DNA of 64,000 bases from CALAED01 sp036378315 (GCA_036378315.1 DASUWU010000180.1:30359-94358); one strand, 5' to 3'. Numbered from the stretch's first letter, positions 49,180-57,726 are shown. Translations and numbers: made by a program. Notes: generated from the letters alone by a model not told the origin.

Positions 49180-50364
49180 TCAGATGTAGAGGCTGTTGGG
49201 CTCGAGCCCGCACAGGACGCGCCCGTACAGCTCGGCGTTGGTGTTCGGGTGCATGAGGGCGTGCAGGTTGACGGCCTGGATGTCGCGGGCGATGCGCTGG
49301 ATCGGCACGTCGGTGTAGATCGACGAGCCGCCGCTGGCGAGCGCGAGGATGTCGATGGCCTCCTTGGCGAGGCGGACCGCCGCGCCCATGTCGGCGCGGG
49401 CCCTGACGCGCTCTTCGACCGTCCAGGTCGCGCCCTCCCTGCCCTTGGTGTCCACCAGCGCGGCCAGGCGGTGCGCGTGGAACTGCGCCTCGTCGGCCTT
49501 CATCGTGGCCTCGGCGACCTGGAGGTGGGTCAGCGGCGCATCGCGCTGGCTCTCGTACGCGGTGTAGGTGATCTTGCGGTTGGGCAGCCGCTTGAAGAAG
49601 ACGTCCCTGGCCGCCTTGGTCAGGCCGATCACCGTGCCGACCGACGACGCGGAGGCGACGGGGAGCAGCGGGGCCCGGTAGATCGGCGACTCGGCGTTGA
49701 GCAGCGACGCGTACTGACCCTGCAGGACGGCGGGCAGCGGCAGGATGCGCTCCTGCGGCACGAACAGGTCCTTGGCGACCGTGCTGACGCTGCCGGTGCC
49801 CTTGAGGCCGGCGGTGTGCCAGTCGTCCACGATCAGCACGTCGGACATCGGCACCAGCGCCATGATCGGGTACGGCTCGGCGTCCGGGCCGGCCAGGATC
49901 GCGATGATCTCCTGCCAGTGGCTGTGGTGGGCGCCGCTGATGAAGCCCCACTTGCCGTTGACCACGACGCCGCCGTCCACGGGCGCGGCGATCGCGCTCG
50001 GGCTCAGCGTGCCGCAGACCCGCACGTCAGGGGTGGAGAACACCTCGTCCTGCACTTCATCGGGGAACATGCAGGCCATCCAGGTCGGGATCCAGTACAC
50101 CGACGCGGTCCACGACGCCGAGCCGTCGGCCTGGCCGAGCTCGGTGGCCACGTCGACCAGCGTTCGGGTGTCGCACTCGTAGCCGCCGTACCTGGCCGGC
50201 ACTCTCATCTTGAAAATGCCGGCGTCGGCCAGCGCTTCGATCGTCTCGTCGTGCAACCGCCGGTTCGCCTCGGCCCAGGCGGCGTGCTTGCGGAGCACGG
50301 GCGCCAGTTCGGCCGCGCGCTGGACGAGTTGCTCTCGGGTCGGAACACCGGTCGCCAACACCAT
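49180..50364 (-). CDS. Acyl-CoA dehydrogenase-fold flavin monooxygenase (second)
   Basis: The 394-residue protein is of the same fold as the one at 44617: IFKMRVPARYGGYECDTRTL, DGSASWTASVYWIPTWMACM, GKWGFISGAHHSHWQEII, GLKGTGSVSTVAKDLFVP, and a C-terminal SGGSSIYTDVPIQRIARDIQ. It belongs to the FADH2-using hydroxylase type, not to fatty acid oxidation. The ATG at 50364 follows TAGGAGA. The shared 16-bp element lies 137 bp upstream. It leads the leftward operon with SgcJ and the FAD monooxygenase. Confidence 0.88.
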   Translation of the reverse strand: MVLATGVPTREQLVQRAAELAPVLRKHAAWAEANRRLHDETIEALADAGIFKMRVPARYGGYECDTRTLVDVATELGQADGSASWTASVYWIPTWMACMFPDEVQDEVFSTPDVRVCGTLSPSAIAAPVDGGVVVNGKWGFISGAHHSHWQEIIAILAGPDAEPYPIMALVPMSDVLIVDDWHTAGLKGTGSVSTVAKDLFVPQERILPLPAVLQGQYASLLNAESPIYRAPLLPVASASSVGTVIGLTKAARDVFFKRLPNRKITYTAYESQRDAPLTHLQVAEATMKADEAQFHAHRLAALVDTKGREGATWTVEERVRARADMGAAVRLAKEAIDILALASGGSSIYTDVPIQRIARDIQAVNLHALMHPNTNAELYGRVLCGLEPNSLYI

Positions 50365-50698
50365 ATTCTCCTAGGAAGTGCGTGGAATTGGGCGGAGTCG
50401 GATAGGAAAGGAATAGAAAGCCGCAATCGCGCGGAACCGCAGTCGAGGCATGGCCGTCCGACGATGCTCATGACCAGGCTCGCAGCCGCCGCGAACCGTC
50501 ACATCTCCCGTATTGCGAAATTCCTGAATGAATCCGGAGGAATTACACTTAATAGTGACATAGGAGGCGCCGTTCTCGTCCCATCCCGGCAATTTGAAAG
50601 AAGCCTCCCCCGCCGCGCCGCTGCCACGATGGGAAACCGAGGTCCGGAGCGTTGCCGAGGGCGCGTTCGGCCACGAGGGAAGAGGGGATGACCGTCCG
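50365..50698. promoter_or_regulatory. Divergent promoter region, monooxygenase and HpaB-type genes
   Basis: About 330 bp between two divergent tailoring operons. The shared 16-bp element is at 50502-50517 facing left. The segment 50520-50570 is AT-richer than its surroundings and likely holds promoters. The HpaB-type frame can be read back to 50594 but lacks a start with a ribosome site there. Confidence 0.45.
50502..50517 (-). promoter_or_regulatory. Shared 16-bp element upstream of the second monooxygenase gene
   Basis: Reading leftwards it is CGCAATACGGGAGATG, which differs at two positions from the copies at 25135 and 39956. It faces the gene at 49180-50364. Confidence 0.55.
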
Positions 50699-52336
50699 AT
50701 GATCGACCATCGGCCCGCCCCAGCGACGGCCTCCCCCACGGGGCCGGCGACGCGGCCGCTCACCGGCGACGAATACATCGAGAGCCTGCGCGACGACCGG
50801 GAGATCTACCTGTACGGCGAGCGCGTGAAGGATGTCACGACGCACCCGGCGTTCCGCAACCCGATCAGGATGACGGCGCGGCTGTACGACGCGTTGCACG
50901 ATCCCGAGCGGCGCGACGTGCTGACCGCGCCGACCGACGCCGGCGGCGGCCCCGGCTACACCCACCGGTTCTTCACCACCCCGCACACCGTGGACGACCT
51001 CGTGGCCGACCAGCGCGCCATCGCCGAATGGTCGCGCATGACGTACGGCTGGATGGGCCGCAGCCCCGACTACAAGGCGGCATTCCTCGGCACGCTCGGC
51101 GCCAACGCCGACTTCTACGCCCCGTTCACCGAGAACGCGCGGCGCTGGTACCGCGAGTCGCAGGAGAAGGTCCTCTACTGGAACCACGCGATCGTCCATC
51201 CACCGGTGGACCGCAGCCGGCCGCCGGACGAGGTGGGCGACGTCTTCGTCCACGTCGAGCGGGAGACCGACGACGGCCTCATCGTGAGCGGGGCCAAGGT
51301 GGTCGCCACCGGCTCTGCCCTCACCCACTACAACTTCATCGCGCACTACGGCCTGCCGATCAAGAAGCGCGAGTTCGCCCTGGTCGCCACGGTGCCGATG
51401 GGGGCGCGGGGGATGAAGCTGATCTGCCGCCCTTCGTACACCACGATGGCGGCGGTGATGGGCAGCCCGTTCGACTATCCGCTGTCGTCGCGGCTGGACG
51501 AGAACGACACCATCCTCGTCCTGGACAAGGTGCTGATCCCCTGGGAGAACGTCTTCATCTACGGCGACGTCGGCAAGGTGCAACTGTTCACCGGGCATTC
51601 CGGCTTCATCGAGCGGTTCACCTTCCACGGCTGCACCAGGCTGGCGGTCAAGCTGGAGTTCATCGCCGGGTTGCTGGCCAAGGCGCTGGAGATCACCGGC
51701 ACCGCCGACTTCCGCGGCGTGCAGACCCGGCTGGGCGAGGTGCTGGCCTGGCGCAACCTCTTCTGGGGCCTGTCGGACGCCGCCGCCCGCAACCCGGTGG
51801 CCTGGCGCAACGGCGCGCTGCTGCCCAACCCGCAGTACGGCATGGCGTACCGCTGGTTCTCGCAGGTGGGTTACCCGCGCATCAAGGAGATCGTCCAGCA
51901 GGACGTCGCCAGCGGACTCATCTATCTCAATTCGAGCGCCGACGACTTCAAGAATCCCGCGATCCGGCCGTACCTGGACAAGTACGTGCGCGGCTCCGGC
52001 GGCGTCGACGCCGTCGAGCGCGTCAAGGTCATGAAGCTGCTGTGGGACGCCGTCGGCACCGAATTCGGCGGCCGGCACGAACTGTACGAGCGCAACTACG
52101 CGGGCAACCACGAGAACACCCGGGTGGAACTGCTGTACGGGCAGCTCGGCTCGGGCCAGGTCGACCAGTACAAGGCCTTCGTCGACGAATGCCTCGGCGA
52201 GTACGACCTGGACGGATGGAAGGCGCCCGACCTGTCCGGGTTCGAAGAACTGCGGCAGATCGGAACCGACGCCTTCTGTCGCGAAGCACAGAGAACAAGC
52301 GATGGCGGAGCACAGACAACAAGGGATATCGCATGA
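50699..52336 (+). CDS. HpaB-type two-component FADH2 hydroxylase (SgcC-like)
   Basis: The 545-residue protein is an oxygenase of the 4-hydroxyphenylacetate 3-hydroxylase family, which adds an ortho hydroxyl to a phenol using FADH2 from a reductase. It has LTGDEYIESLRDDREIYLYG, the MGRSPDYKAAFLGTLGANAD active-site region, LIVSGAKVVATGSALTHYNF, LDENDTILVLDKVLIPWENV and GQVDQYKAFVDECLGEYDLD. In C-1027 the homologue SgcC hydroxylates carrier-bound beta-tyrosine. The ATG at 50699 follows GAGGGG at long spacing. It is coupled to the next gene by ATGA. An aromatic building block is implied. Confidence 0.93.
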   Translation: MIDHRPAPATASPTGPATRPLTGDEYIESLRDDREIYLYGERVKDVTTHPAFRNPIRMTARLYDALHDPERRDVLTAPTDAGGGPGYTHRFFTTPHTVDDLVADQRAIAEWSRMTYGWMGRSPDYKAAFLGTLGANADFYAPFTENARRWYRESQEKVLYWNHAIVHPPVDRSRPPDEVGDVFVHVERETDDGLIVSGAKVVATGSALTHYNFIAHYGLPIKKREFALVATVPMGARGMKLICRPSYTTMAAVMGSPFDYPLSSRLDENDTILVLDKVLIPWENVFIYGDVGKVQLFTGHSGFIERFTFHGCTRLAVKLEFIAGLLAKALEITGTADFRGVQTRLGEVLAWRNLFWGLSDAAARNPVAWRNGALLPNPQYGMAYRWFSQVGYPRIKEIVQQDVASGLIYLNSSADDFKNPAIRPYLDKYVRGSGGVDAVERVKVMKLLWDAVGTEFGGRHELYERNYAGNHENTRVELLYGQLGSGQVDQYKAFVDECLGEYDLDGWKAPDLSGFEELRQIGTDAFCREAQRTSDGGAQTTRDIA

Positions 52337-52869
52337 GAAAAGTCTTCCTGCAACTCCAGGTCTCGCTCGACGGGTACATCGCCGGGCCGAACCGCGACCT
52401 GAGCTGGATCGCGCGCAGCATGAACGAGGACCTGATGGCCTACATCGTCGGCTCGCTCCAGGGCATGGACACCCAGCTCATCGGCCGGGTCACCTACCAG
52501 GAGCAGGAGGGCTACTGGCCGTCCTCCACCGAGCCGCTCGCGCCGCTGATGAACGACTCGGCCAAGATCGTCTTCTCCAGCACGCTCGACCGGACCGACT
52601 GGAACAACTCGCGCCTGGCGAAGGGCGACCCGGCGGAGGAGATCGCACGGCTCAAGGAGGAGCCGGGCGGTGACATCTACGTTCCCGGTGGCGCGAGCCT
52701 CGTCCACGCGCTGTCGGCGCAGCGGCTCATCGACGAGTACCGGCTGCTCATCCACCCGACCGTGGTCGGCGGCGGGCTGCCGCTGTTCAAGGACCCGATC
52801 GATTTGAAGCTGGAGAGCAGCCAGGAGTTCGCCACGGGTGTCGTCGTCAACGTCTACCACCCGGCCTGA
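52333..52869 (+). CDS. RibD C-terminal/dihydrofolate reductase-fold protein
   Basis: The 178-residue protein is of the RibD_C/DHFR-like family common in actinomycetes: RKVFLQLQVSLDGYIAGPNR, SLQGMDTQLIGRVTYQEQEG, KIVFSSTLDRTDW, GDIYVPGGASLVHALSAQRL and LIHPTVVGGGLPLF. It likely binds NADPH, but the substrate is unknown. Its ATG overlaps the HpaB-type stop, so it may work with it, for example in pyrimidine or quinone reduction; that is inference only. Confidence 0.88.
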   Translation: MRKVFLQLQVSLDGYIAGPNRDLSWIARSMNEDLMAYIVGSLQGMDTQLIGRVTYQEQEGYWPSSTEPLAPLMNDSAKIVFSSTLDRTDWNNSRLAKGDPAEEIARLKEEPGGDIYVPGGASLVHALSAQRLIDEYRLLIHPTVVGGGLPLFKDPIDLKLESSQEFATGVVVNVYHPA

Positions 52870-52906
52870 CCCGGCACGCCGCGGCCGGAAACATAGGGTG
52901 AGACAC

Positions 52907-53539
52907 ATGGGCTTCTCCGGCTTTCCGGCCGCGGCGTTCGACTTCTACACGGGGTTGTGCGCCGACAACTCCAAGGCCTACTGGACCGCGCACAAGGACA
53001 CCTACGAGTCGGCGGTCCGTGCGCCCATGGCCGAGCTGTTCGCCGAGCTCGCACCCGAGTTCGGGGCAGGAAGGCTGGCCAGGCCGTACCGCGACATGCG
53101 GTTCAGCAAGGCCGCGTCGCCGTACAAGACCCGGCAGTACGGCTTCACCGAGACCGGCTGCTTCCTCTCCCTCGACGCGGGCGGCCTGACCGTGGCCGGC
53201 GGGATGTACGCGCCGGCGGCCGAGCAGCTCGCCCGCTATCGCGCCGCCGTCGACGCGGCCGGGCCCGGCGGCCGGCTGACCGCGATCATCGACGACCTGG
53301 TGGCCGGCGGGTTCGAGATCGGCGGCGACCGGCTCAAGACCCGCCCGCGCGGCGTGCCGGCCGACCATCCGCGCCTCGAGCTGCTGCGCCACCGCGCCCT
53401 GATCGCCTACATGAACTGGTCGGACGAGCCGTGGCTGCACACGCCCGAGGCCCGCGACAAGGTGGCCGCGGCGTGGCGGGCGCTGCGCCCGATCCTCACC
53501 TGGGTCGACGACCACGTCGGCCGCGCCGTCCAGGAGTAG
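52907..53539 (+). CDS. TIGR02453/DUF2461-family protein
   Basis: The 210-residue protein fits the TIGR02453 (DUF2461) family of unknown function: GFPAAAFDFYTGLCADNSKA, YWTAHKDTYESAVRAPM, YRDMRFSKAASPYKTRQYG and LDAGGLTVAGGMYAPAAEQL. The ATG at 52907 follows TAGGGTGAG. It is 37 bp after the DHFR-fold gene. It converges with the HxlR gene, 18 bp between. It may be an unrelated housekeeping gene inside the cluster. Confidence 0.88.
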   Translation: MGFSGFPAAAFDFYTGLCADNSKAYWTAHKDTYESAVRAPMAELFAELAPEFGAGRLARPYRDMRFSKAASPYKTRQYGFTETGCFLSLDAGGLTVAGGMYAPAAEQLARYRAAVDAAGPGGRLTAIIDDLVAGGFEIGGDRLKTRPRGVPADHPRLELLRHRALIAYMNWSDEPWLHTPEARDKVAAAWRALRPILTWVDDHVGRAVQE

Positions 53540-53557
53540 TGCGCGCGGCCCCGCGGA

Positions 53558-54229
53558 TCAGGCGGGGACGGCGACCGCCGGCGGGCCGGGGATACGGAAG
53601 ATCTCGACGAAGCGGGCCAGCAGCTCCGGGTCGCCGGTCAGGCGGACGCCGCCGCTCTCGATCGCCTCGGCCGGGCTCACCTCTCCGGCCATCAGTGGGC
53701 GCAGCGCGGGCCCGGCCTCGATGACCAGATCGGCGCCGGGCAGCGGGCCGGCGGCGACGTCGAGCCGCCCGCCGTCGACCCGCATGTGGATGACCATCTG
53801 CCCAGCGCGCAGCTCGTAGCCCAGCCGCGCGCCGCGCGCCGCCTCGGCGTCGAAGGTGGTGCGCATGGCCATGATCAGTGAGTCGACGGTGACGATCTCG
53901 TCCGGCCTGGCCTCGCCGAGCAGCCGCGCCCCCCACCGACCGAGCCGGATCACGACGGCCTCCAGCTCGGCGCCGAACTCGGTGAGCTCGTAGACCACGG
54001 AGCCCGCCGGCCTGGGCAGCACCCGGCGGCGCACGACGCCCGCCCCCTCCAGCTCCTTGAGCCGGGCGGACAGGATATTGGTCGGAATATGCGGCAGCCC
54101 CTTGCGCAGGTCGGTAAAGCGCCGCGGACCGACGAGCAAATCGCGGACGAGCAGCAATGCCCACCGTTCGCCGACGATTTCGAGTGCGCGCGCGAGCCCG
54201 CAGTACTGCCCATAGCTCCGCTTCGTCAT
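53558..54229 (-). CDS. HxlR-family transcriptional regulator (E1-like)
   Basis: The 223-residue protein has an N-terminal HxlR winged helix at about residues 1-100 (YGQYCGLARALEIVGERWAL, LLVRDLLVGPRRFTDLRKGL, TNILSARLKELEGAGVVRRR) and a C-terminal SCP2-like domain of about 110 residues (GRLDVAAGPLPGADLVIEA). The C-1027 E1 protein is a regulator of this family. The ATG at 54229 has no ribosome site, and TAGAAT lies just upstream, so a leaderless mRNA is possible. A long inverted repeat at 54287-54339 is a likely operator. Confidence 0.88.
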   Translation of the reverse strand: MTKRSYGQYCGLARALEIVGERWALLLVRDLLVGPRRFTDLRKGLPHIPTNILSARLKELEGAGVVRRRVLPRPAGSVVYELTEFGAELEAVVIRLGRWGARLLGEARPDEIVTVDSLIMAMRTTFDAEAARGARLGYELRAGQMVIHMRVDGGRLDVAAGPLPGADLVIEAGPALRPLMAGEVSPAEAIESGGVRLTGDPELLARFVEIFRIPGPPAVAVPA

Positions 54230-54286
54230 AGGTCAATTCTACCCGAGAGTGGCGCAAAGAAAGTCGCCTTGCACATGGCCTCTTGA

Positions 54287-54339
54287 CTTGTTTTTCGCAA
54301 CCGCCACCCGTAGCATAGTGAGTAGTTGCAAAAAACAAG
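54287..54339. promoter_or_regulatory. 15-bp inverted repeat upstream of HxlR: likely operator
   Basis: CTTGTTTTTCGCAAC at 54287-54301 and GTTGCAAAAAACAAG at 54325-54339 are complementary at 14 of 15 positions across a 23-nt gap. The arms are AT-rich in a GC-rich genome. The repeat lies between the HxlR gene and a small rightward ORF with a strong ribosome site and would allow one dimer or tetramer to control both. Confidence 0.65.
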
Positions 54340-54356
54340 CTTCACGGAGGATCACA

Positions 54357-54383
54357 ATGGCGAGCGGCACCACCTGGGACTGA
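54357..54383 (+). CDS. Possible 8-codon ORF (MASGTTWD) with strong ribosome site
   Basis: ACGGAGGATCACA precedes the ATG at 54357 at ideal spacing and the ORF ends after 8 codons. It follows the HxlR operator and is followed by a hairpin (54411-54436), so it looks like a small transcription unit. It could encode a leader or signal peptide or be part of a regulatory RNA. No enzyme gene follows on that strand. Confidence 0.35.
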   Translation: MASGTTWD

Positions 54384-54410
54384 GCGTGGCGCGGGCGTAT
54401 CGCGCGGCCG

Positions 54411-54436
54411 GCGCGGGGTGATACGTCGCCCCGCGC
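54411..54436. terminator. Hairpin after the 8-codon ORF
   Basis: GCGCGGGG at 54411-54418 pairs with CCCCGCGC at 54429-54436 around a 10-nt loop. It could end a short rightward transcript or the leftward ligase transcript's downstream region (the ligase gene ends at 54518). Confidence 0.45.
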
Positions 54437-54517
54437 GATGACGGCGTACCAGCCGGCGCCCGCCGGAATATGCGGCAATGGAGAAGAAGAAAAAGGAAGA
54501 AAGACGCGCGCTGTTTG

Positions 54518-56044
54518 CTATGCCGCCAGCGGCGCCCGCAGGGCCCGGCGGTCCAGCTTTCCGGACGAGGTGTACGGGAGCGCGTCGACGAACCGGACGT
54601 CCCGCGGATACTTGTGCGGGGCCAGCCTCGACCGCACGAAGTCCTGCAGCTCCCGCCCCGACACCGGCGCGCCGGCCACCACGAAGGCGCGCGGCAGGGT
54701 CAGCCCGTCCACCTCGTAGCCGACCACGGCGCACTCCGTCACCGACGGGTGGGCGAGCAGGCAGTTCTCTATCTCGGTCGGCGCCACCCACACGCCGGAG
54801 ACCTTCAGCAGGTCGTCGACCCGGCCGCGGTAGTGGAAGAACCCGTCGGCGTCGCGGCTGAACAGGTCGCCCGACCGTACGGTGTGCGGCGCGGGAAACG
54901 TCTCGGCCGACCGGTCCGGAGCGCGCCAGTACTCGAGCGCGGCCGTCTCACCGGTCACCTCAAGGACGCCGACCTCGCCGTCCGGGACGGGCGTCCCGTC
55001 CCGGTCGACGACCCGGACGCGATACCCGGGAACGGCCTGCCCGAGGCTGCCGGGACGCGCACGACCCGGCCGGTTGGAGACATAGATGTGGTACGCCTCG
55101 GATGAGCCGATGCCGTCGATCACCTCCACGCCGAAGGTGTCCAGCCAGCGGCGATGCAGCTCGGCCGGCAACGCCTCGCCCGCCGATGTGCACAGCCGCA
55201 GCGAGCTGAGGTCCTGGGCCGCCGCGTCCGGGTGCGACACCATCGCGTTCATCATCGTCGGCACGTTGACCAAGATCGTGGGGCGGTGGGCGGCGATGAG
55301 CTCGAACATGCGCTCCACCGTGCTGCGTTCGGGGAAGACGATGCCCGCCGCGCCCACGCCGAACGGGAACAGCGCGGTGAGGTCGCGGGCGTAGCCGAAG
55401 AACAGCTTCGGCACCGGCAGCACGACGTCGTCCTCGCGGATGCCCAGGACCCCGCGGGCGTACCACTCGAAGCTCAGCAGCGGGCTGCGCGCGGGCAGCA
55501 CGCACGCCTTGGGCCGGCCCGTGCTCCCCGAGGTGAACTTCCAGATCGCGGGCGCGTCGCTCGTCGTGGCCGCGGGCTCGAGCGCGGCCGGCTGCGCCGC
55601 GACAAGGGTCTCGAAGCTACGCTCCCCCGGCGCCAGGTCCCCGGCCGGGACGCCCACGACCAGCAGGTTCGCGGCGCCCGCCGCGCGCAACCTGTCGAGC
55701 GTGACCGCGTCGGCGACGACGACCGCCGGAGCCGCGTAGTCGAGGTAGTAGCGGTAGTCCTTCGGCTGGAGGTACGTGTAGACCTCGGCCGTGATGGCCC
55801 CTATCTTCTGCGCGCCGTACCACGTCGCCACGAACTCGACGCCGTCGCGGAGCGCGATCAGCACCCGATCGCCCTGCCGCACGCCGAGCGCGCGCAGTGC
55901 GTTTCCGGCGCGGCCGGCCAGGCTCGCCAGCTCGGCGTAGGTCGTCCTGCCTTCGCGGGTGACCAGCGCGACCCGGTCTCCATTGTTGCGGTCGAGGAAA
56001 TGCGTGGCCACATTGAACTCGCGTGGAACGTCCTCGTATCGCAT
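54518..56044 (-). CDS. Aryl-/benzoate-CoA ligase-like adenylate-forming enzyme
   Basis: The 508-residue enzyme activates a carboxylic acid with ATP to its CoA ester and fits the benzoate-CoA ligase branch: IWKFTSGSTGRPKACVLPA (ATP loop), VVLPVPKLFFGYARDLTALF, RLCTSAGEALPAELHRRW, GIGSSEAYHIYVSNRPG, GDLFSRDADGFFHYRGRVDD and the C-terminal Lys in YTSSGKLDRRAL. Nine-membered enediynes attach aromatic acids through such ligases (NcsB2, MdpB3). The ATG at 56044 gives the normal family length but has no ribosome site; the frame extends to 56197. No aromatic PKS is in the window to make its substrate. Confidence 0.9.
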   Translation of the reverse strand: MRYEDVPREFNVATHFLDRNNGDRVALVTREGRTTYAELASLAGRAGNALRALGVRQGDRVLIALRDGVEFVATWYGAQKIGAITAEVYTYLQPKDYRYYLDYAAPAVVVADAVTLDRLRAAGAANLLVVGVPAGDLAPGERSFETLVAAQPAALEPAATTSDAPAIWKFTSGSTGRPKACVLPARSPLLSFEWYARGVLGIREDDVVLPVPKLFFGYARDLTALFPFGVGAAGIVFPERSTVERMFELIAAHRPTILVNVPTMMNAMVSHPDAAAQDLSSLRLCTSAGEALPAELHRRWLDTFGVEVIDGIGSSEAYHIYVSNRPGRARPGSLGQAVPGYRVRVVDRDGTPVPDGEVGVLEVTGETAALEYWRAPDRSAETFPAPHTVRSGDLFSRDADGFFHYRGRVDDLLKVSGVWVAPTEIENCLLAHPSVTECAVVGYEVDGLTLPRAFVVAGAPVSGRELQDFVRSRLAPHKYPRDVRFVDALPYTSSGKLDRRALRAPLAA

Positions 56045-56238
56045 CAGGAATGTCGATTTCTCGTGTCCGGGACCCGGCTGCGCCACCTCATCATCGTCCC
56101 GCCGGATCGGCCGCGGCACATCTTCCTGAATGCCCAGAATATCGAGCAACGGAGGAGATGCCCGGTGAAGTCCGCCGGTCGAATATGTCAATACCACCTT
56201 TGGTCAGTGCGTAGTCCGCCTAAATGGGAGGCAGTTCA

Positions 56239-56928
56239 ATGCTTGATTCGCCTGGATCGGCCGTTGCCGTCAAGACCGGGGACGAGCTGGCGACGTACGA
56301 ACGGTGGGAGACGCATCTGCCGGAACTGCTCGCCCGCCTCGGAGTGCCCCCCGACGGCGTCATCCAGGTGGGCGCCCATACCGGGCAGGAAGTGGAGGCC
56401 CTCACCCGGTGCGGGTTCCGGCGGCTGGTCATGATGGAGCCGAACCAGGACCACGTGACCGAACTGCGCCGCCGGCTGCGCCACCACGAGCTGGCCGGGT
56501 TACCCGCGCCGCTGGGCGGGCTCCCCGCCCGTGAGGTGGTGCCGGCCGCGGCGGGCCGGGAGCGCGGCCGGGCGATCCTGCACGTGACCGAGTACGACCA
56601 GCAGGCCAGCCTGCTGCCCCCGATGCTGCCGCTGGTCGTCACCCGCCAGGACACCACCCCGGTCATCCCCGTGCGCGAGGTGCAGCTCGGCTGCAACGTG
56701 CTGGTCGTGGACGCGCAGGGCGCCGAGCTCGACGTCCTGGCCGGAACCGATCTCGACCGGCTGGACCTGGCGGTCATCGAGGGCAGCACCTGGGCCCGCT
56801 ACGACGGGGGTTCCACGCTGGACAGCATCTCCGCCTACATGCTCAGGCACGGCTGGCACCAGGTCGCCGCCTGGCCGCACGCCCGCCCGTACGTCGTCGA
56901 CGTGGCCTGGCGCGGCCCGATACGGTAA
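56239..56928 (+). CDS. FkbM-family methyltransferase
   Basis: The 229-residue protein fits the FkbM family (PF05050) of SAM-dependent O-methyltransferases: GVIQVGAHTGQEVEALTRCG, LVMMEPNQDHVTELRRRL, ILHVTEYDQQASLLPP, NVLVVDAQGAELDVLAGTDL and LDLAVIEGSTWARYDGG. The ATG at 56239 follows GGGAGG. A TTA codon is at residue 88 (56500-56502). It diverges from the CoA ligase gene and could methylate a sugar or acyl hydroxyl. Confidence 0.87.
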   Translation: MLDSPGSAVAVKTGDELATYERWETHLPELLARLGVPPDGVIQVGAHTGQEVEALTRCGFRRLVMMEPNQDHVTELRRRLRHHELAGLPAPLGGLPAREVVPAAAGRERGRAILHVTEYDQQASLLPPMLPLVVTRQDTTPVIPVREVQLGCNVLVVDAQGAELDVLAGTDLDRLDLAVIEGSTWARYDGGSTLDSISAYMLRHGWHQVAAWPHARPYVVDVAWRGPIR

Positions 56929-57047
56929 CGCACCGGCCGACATCCCTCATTACACTCAGTGATTCTTTAACCACACTGCGTGGTAGTCACCTACCTCCCT
57001 GGGTAGAGCTCCGGCGACTTCAGCCCACTGATCCAGGGAGGTTATCC

Positions 57048-57662
57048 ATGCGCCGGCTCGCCGCCGCTCTCACCACGACCGCGTTCCTCGGACTCGTCGC
57101 CACCACCGCCCACCCGGGCGCCGCCCTCGCCTCGTCGCACCGGCCGGCGCCGGCCGCCGTACGGCACGCCACCGCACCGCACGCCACCGCACCGCACGCC
57201 GCCGCACCGCACGCCGCCGCACTGGCGCTCTCGGGCGTCGCCTACCTTGCCGGCATCGCCAACCTGCAGCCCACAGCGTCGGGGACGTGGGTGAACACCG
57301 GCCCCGCGGTGCTGCTCCCCGTGGCCGGCACCTATGCGCTCGACGCGAACGTCCGCTCCGTCCTCGCCGGCACGCCGCCGGTCAACACCTTCATCGTGGC
57401 CAGGCTCAGGAACGCCACGACCGGCACCGTCCTGCCCAACAGCGCGCGCATCGCCAACCAGGTCCTCGACACCAACGCGGGCGCCAGGCCGACCGGTCAG
57501 AACACGACCGCCCCGATCAGCGAGCGCGTCACGGTGACCGGCCCGACGGTCATCGGGCTGCAGGCGATGCGGGCCAACGCGCTCGGCGCGTCGTCCGTCG
57601 CGCAGCTGCTCTCCGATGCGAACGGCTTCACGTCACTGCGCTTCCAGCGGATCGCGCCCTGA
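57048..57662 (+). CDS. Secreted beta-rich protein with PHA repeat
   Basis: The 204-residue protein has a signal peptide (MRRLAAALTTTAFLGLVATTA, cleavage around residue 30), then a short repeat HATAPHATAPHAAAPH with a 15-nt DNA unit, then about 140 residues of Thr/Val/Asn-rich beta sequence (GIANLQPTASGTWVNTGPAV, GTYALDANVRSVLAG, TGTVLPNSARIANQVLDTN). The pattern suggests a C1q/TNF-like jelly roll. It has no cysteines, unlike known enediyne apoproteins with two disulphides. The ATG has a GGAGG site. Role unknown. Confidence 0.75.
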   Translation: MRRLAAALTTTAFLGLVATTAHPGAALASSHRPAPAAVRHATAPHATAPHAAAPHAAALALSGVAYLAGIANLQPTASGTWVNTGPAVLLPVAGTYALDANVRSVLAGTPPVNTFIVARLRNATTGTVLPNSARIANQVLDTNAGARPTGQNTTAPISERVTVTGPTVIGLQAMRANALGASSVAQLLSDANGFTSLRFQRIAP

Positions 57663-57681
57663 CCAACCTGGCCCGGAAGCG

Positions 57682-57726
57682 CGGCCGGCCCGGGCGGAGA
57701 GGTGACGTCTCCACCCGGGCCGGCCG
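57682..57726. terminator. Hairpin terminator between convergent genes
   Basis: CGGCCGGCCCGGG at 57682-57694 pairs exactly with 57714-57726, and an inner GGAGA/TCTCC pair extends the stem. It lies between the secreted-protein gene and the convergent acyltransferase gene. Confidence 0.8.

Noticed and set aside
44617..50364. Acyl-CoA dehydrogenases of fatty acid oxidation
   Set aside because: The two proteins fit the hydroxylase branch of the fold and sit among tailoring genes with no beta-oxidation partners.
56170..56197. GTG start of the CoA ligase at 56197
   Set aside because: The added N-terminus is not family-like and contains a TTGACA that looks like a promoter element; ATG 56044 gives the normal length.
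57048..57662. Enediyne apoprotein (CagA/NcsA type)
   Set aside because: It has a signal peptide and beta-rich sequence but no cysteines and no similarity to known apoprotein motifs.
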